64,000 nt of DNA from NCBI RefSeq assembly GCF_000813005.1, contig NZ_JSYP01000011.1:62001-126000 (forward strand), given 5' to 3'. This document shows, one piece after another, positions 61,432-64,000 of this stretch. The notes under the pieces are model-generated. The model ran no database searches. It had not been told where the DNA came from and was given only the letters and a program-made list of their open reading frames with translations. Every line of letters begins with the position of its first letter. Positions within the stretch are counted from its first letter, which is position 1. The position numbers and the translations under genes were made by a program. This stretch comes from Flavobacterium sp. KMS. GTDB lineage: Bacteria; Bacteroidota; Bacteroidia; Flavobacteriales; Flavobacteriaceae.

Positions 61432-61488
61432 AACTAAGGTAGAGATTAAGTGTTTTTTTAAATTATTGAAAACTAATTGAGTAGTTGT

Positions 61489-62268
61489 ATGAACATAACC
61501 AATATTTTGAAAACCATAAGTTTTATAATCGTATTTACTTTTTTGGGTAGTGTTAAAACAAATGCTCAAAAAATGGAACAAAATGTTGCGGCATGGGTTG
61601 GTTATGAATTGTATTTACCATTTAAAGAAGATGGAAGATGGGGATTGTTGTTGGAAGGATATTCAAAAGGAAATCAATTTGTATCTGAACTTCAAGGGGC
61701 TTTTTACAGAGCAGGAGCCAATTATTATCTTAAAAACGGAAACCGATTAGGAGCAGGTATTGCCTATCAATGGGATTTGCCGTATGATGAGATCTCCTTA
61801 CCATACAATAATCCAGATTACAGAATATACGAGCAATTTATTTGGCGTATAGTAAAGAAAGAAGGAAAAGAAGTTTGGTCACAACGTTTTAGGATGGAAC
61901 AACGATGGTTAGGTAGAAAAGACGATCCAAATAGCACAAGCGACCATTTTGATTATTACAAATTCGAAAATACGTTACGATACCAAGTACGGTATCAATT
62001 ATGGTTTAAAGAACGATGGGCAGCTGTAGTTTATGATGAGGTTCATATAAGAACCAATGCAGCCAGCAGCGATGAGAATTACTTAGATCAAAACCGATTG
62101 TATTTGGGAACTGCTTATAGTCTTGACAAACGGAGAGAAATACGATTGGAAGTAGGATATATGAATCAGATTTTCTGGAAATCGCCCGATACCGAAAGTG
62201 GGCTTAGCAGAATGAATCATACGATTAGGATTACGCTTACAACTGATTTGCCTTTTAAACGAAAATAA
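61489..62268 (+). CDS. DUF2490 outer-membrane protein
   Basis: A 259-residue protein of the DUF2490 family, with a signal peptide ending TNAQ. The family features are a set of aromatic-girdled strands (NVAAWVGYELYLPF, GAGIAYQWDLPYD, RYQVRYQLWFKE) and arginine-rich turns (QRFRMEQRWLGRK). It is probably a small barrel. The ATG at 61489 is used; a TTG four codons earlier adds nothing. The next gene, DUF2252, starts 12 bp later. Function is not known for any DUF2490 member that I can name. Confidence 0.88.
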   Translation: MNITNILKTISFIIVFTFLGSVKTNAQKMEQNVAAWVGYELYLPFKEDGRWGLLLEGYSKGNQFVSELQGAFYRAGANYYLKNGNRLGAGIAYQWDLPYDEISLPYNNPDYRIYEQFIWRIVKKEGKEVWSQRFRMEQRWLGRKDDPNSTSDHFDYYKFENTLRYQVRYQLWFKERWAAVVYDEVHIRTNAASSDENYLDQNRLYLGTAYSLDKRREIRLEVGYMNQIFWKSPDTESGLSRMNHTIRITLTTDLPFKRK

Positions 62269-62280
62269 AAATTAGAAGCT

Positions 62281-63681
62281 ATGATTGATGAATCCAAAGA
62301 AACCAACGAAAACATATTTGATTCTGGAATATCAAAAGCAGAGCGATTTGCCGAGGGAAAAGCAATTCGTAAAACTACACCGCGCTCCATTCATAGCGAG
62401 TGGAAACCCGCCAAAGATAGAGAAGATCCTGTTGCTATATTAATTAATACAAGTGTAGGTAGAGTCGAAAGTCTATTACCTATAAGATATAGTAGGATGA
62501 TGGAATCTCCATTTTCCTTTTATAGAGGTGCAGCAGCAATTATGGCAGCCGATTTAAAACAGTCCCGCACAACAGGAATAGAACTTCAGCTTTGCGGAGA
62601 TTGTCATTTAATGAATTTTGGAGGATTTGCGACTCCTGAGCGTCAGTTAGTTTTTGATATTAATGACTTTGATGAAACGCTTCCCGGACCATGGGAATGG
62701 GATTTAAAACGACTTGCAACCAGTTTTACTATTGCAGCAAGATGGAAGAATTTTTCTCCAAAAATAAGCAAAGAAGTAGCTCGACTGGTTGCCGAGAGTT
62801 ACAAAAAACACATGCTTGAATATAGCAAATTATCAGCACTACAAATATGGTATGCTCATATTGATCTAGCCGACTTGATAGACTTAGGAAGTGATGAAGA
62901 AATAAAGCAGTTCCAGAAAAAAAGACTAAAAAAAGCGGCAGAATATACTGCCCATGAAAAAGAGTTTGCCAAACTCACGTATCAAGAAGGAAAACGGGCT
63001 CGTATTAAAGATGAGCCACCACTTATTTATCACCTAACGGGCGAAGAAGGCGAAAATATGCTGAGACAAGCAGAGGCAGTTCATAAAAAGTATATAAAAT
63101 CATTATCTGAAGATAAACGAATACTCCTAAACCGATATTCAGTACATGATATTGCTATAAAAGTAGTAGGAGTAGGAAGTGTAGGAACGCTTTGCGGGAT
63201 AAGTCTGTTAATGTCGGGAACTGGCGAACCGATTTTTTTACAATTTAAAGAAGCTAGGCAAAGTGTATTAGAACCTAATTTAAAAACCAAAAGTATTTAT
63301 AAACATCAAGGTGAACGTATCGTAATGGGACAGAAGTTAATGCAGTCAGCATCGGATATGTTTTTGGGATGGACAGATGGAGAAAGTGGGAAGTTTTTTT
63401 ACATACGACAACTTCGCGATGCCAAAGTTAAACCTGTTCTTGAGGTTATGAAAGCCAAAAATCTTATGGATTATGCCAAAGCATGCGGATGGGTATTAGC
63501 AAGAGCACATGCACGTTCGGGAGATGCTTCGGTTTTATCTGGTTATATGGGTAAAAACAAAGAATTTGCCAATGCGATTGCCGATTTTTCGGTTTCCTAT
63601 GCCAATCAAAATGAAGCAGATTATAAGAAAATGTTAGAAGCTGTTAAAAGCGGAAGATTACCGATACCAATGGAAAGTTAA
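62281..63681 (+). CDS. DUF2252 family protein
   Basis: A 466-residue protein of the DUF2252 family. The diagnostic segment is CGDCHLMNFGGF with FDINDFDETLPGPWEWDLKR (about 100-142). DUF2252 proteins resemble protein-kinase/APH folds, with these His, Asn and Asp residues forming the putative active site. No signal peptide or membrane helix, so it is cytosolic, unlike its neighbours. Start at 62281, 12 bp after DUF2490. A phosphotransfer role is inferred from fold only. Confidence 0.9.
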   Translation: MIDESKETNENIFDSGISKAERFAEGKAIRKTTPRSIHSEWKPAKDREDPVAILINTSVGRVESLLPIRYSRMMESPFSFYRGAAAIMAADLKQSRTTGIELQLCGDCHLMNFGGFATPERQLVFDINDFDETLPGPWEWDLKRLATSFTIAARWKNFSPKISKEVARLVAESYKKHMLEYSKLSALQIWYAHIDLADLIDLGSDEEIKQFQKKRLKKAAEYTAHEKEFAKLTYQEGKRARIKDEPPLIYHLTGEEGENMLRQAEAVHKKYIKSLSEDKRILLNRYSVHDIAIKVVGVGSVGTLCGISLLMSGTGEPIFLQFKEARQSVLEPNLKTKSIYKHQGERIVMGQKLMQSASDMFLGWTDGESGKFFYIRQLRDAKVKPVLEVMKAKNLMDYAKACGWVLARAHARSGDASVLSGYMGKNKEFANAIADFSVSYANQNEADYKKMLEAVKSGRLPIPMES

Positions 63682-63712
63682 TTTAATAAGTAAATAAGAA
63701 ACAAACGTATGA

Positions 63713-63778
63713 AATGAGCATGACCTTAAATTGGTCGCAAACACCAATGAAGATATGCGAATTACATATGACCGATAA
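63713..63778 (+). pseudogene. Possible gene-end remnant
   Basis: The frame NEHDLKLVANTNEDMRITYDR, here given only as residues HDLKLVANTNEDMRITYDR, ends in TAA between DUF2252 and the next gene, with a stop codon before it. Its composition is protein-like, not like the AT-rich spacers around. I cannot name the family; it may be chance. Confidence 0.25.
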
Positions 63779-63798
63779 AAATCAATTAATATCTACAT

Positions 63799-64000
63799 AT
63801 GAATAGAAAGTTTTTATTTTTAATAGGCTTCTTGATGATGGTTATCTCAACAAATGCCCAAACACAGCGTATAGATTCTACGGCTGTTTATCTCTTAAGC
63901 CGAACTACCGAAACCATGCAGGATATAAAGTCTTGTAGTTTTACTGCGGTAACGACTTATGATATTTTAACGAATAATTTAGGACTTGTAAAGCACGCTA
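63799..64000 (+). CDS. Exported protein, DUF2092-like, 5' part only
   Basis: The first 67 codons of a gene that runs off the window. The signal peptide ends STNAQ; the mature start RIDSTAVYLLSRTTETMQDIK and SCSFTAVTTYDI are like the opening of DUF2092 proteins, which adopt a LolA-like fold and may bind lipids. It continues the exported-protein block in the same orientation, 117 bp after DUF2252. The family call is moderate since most of the chain is unseen. Confidence 0.6.
   Translation, partial: MNRKFLFLIGFLMMVISTNAQTQRIDSTAVYLLSRTTETMQDIKSCSFTAVTTYDILTNNLGLVKHA

Noticed and set aside
61221..61442. 73-codon plus-strand frame across the OMP end and the next gap
   Set aside because: It is another phase of the DNA; the DUF1214-like frame in the same place has the protein-like sequence.
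1..64000. tRNA or rRNA genes
   Set aside because: No cloverleaf or conserved rRNA stretches were noticed in reading the intergenic regions; a tRNA scan would be needed to exclude them fully.

Overview
The window looks like chromosome of a Flavobacterium-type member of the Bacteroidota. This rests on low G+C, a gliding-motility lipoprotein (GldH), a secreted metalloprotease with a C-terminal type IX secretion (Por) signal, many short-signal lipoproteins, a zeaxanthin-type lycopene cyclase, and promoters with the flavobacterial -7 box TANNTTTG. No rRNA, tRNA, CRISPR array, phage or transposase gene was seen.

Layout. 1-8.8 kb: two envelope proteins, hemB with a cytochrome c lipoprotein, two DNA repair/processing genes (ogt, an AlkZ-like glycosylase), a PolB-like exonuclease and a SpmA/SpmB-type membrane protein. 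8.8-18 kb: a large M4 protease, a two-subunit 3-oxoacid CoA-transferase, and the PSP1-gldH-PBP1A block. 18-21 kb: three exported proteins of unknown role. 21-24 kb: ferredoxin, trhP and trhO, which should make 5-hydroxyuridine at tRNA position 34. 24-29 kb: a bacilliredoxin, two tandemly duplicated ArsR-type regulators, a TPR protein, lycopene cyclase and a thioredoxin. 29-41 kb: a metal-homeostasis region holding a TonB-dependent receptor, a CPYC flavoprotein, a COG0523 GTPase with a MerC-like protein, a divergent Fur/Zur regulator, an Nramp-UspA fusion, a DtxR-family regulator, and feoA-feoB with a 41-residue Cys-rich partner. Two kinds of operator-like palindromes tie these genes into two probable regulons. 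41-56 kb: SCO1, two duplicated M13 peptidases, two EamA exporters, a LysR/rhodanese unit, an M28 membrane peptidase and a GNAT-nitrilase fusion. 56-64 kb: a tailless SSB, then a same-strand block of sulfatase, HAD lipoprotein, outer-membrane protein, DUF2490, DUF2252 and DUF2092 genes, with a decayed DUF1214 remnant inside.

Between genes the window is rich in repeats: perfect long inverted repeats, a MITE-like family ending in CAAAGGTTCAAAGG-type sequence, two copies of a roughly 150-bp palindromic element, a heptamer array and degenerate TCTAA arrays. Most lie at operon ends.

The best candidates for something undescribed are the 57.6-64 kb envelope block and the tRNA hydroxylation operon, in which the O2-dependent enzyme TrhO carries a C-terminal domain copied from its TrhP neighbour and both are coupled to a ferredoxin. 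The paired metal operators are the clearest regulatory discovery.
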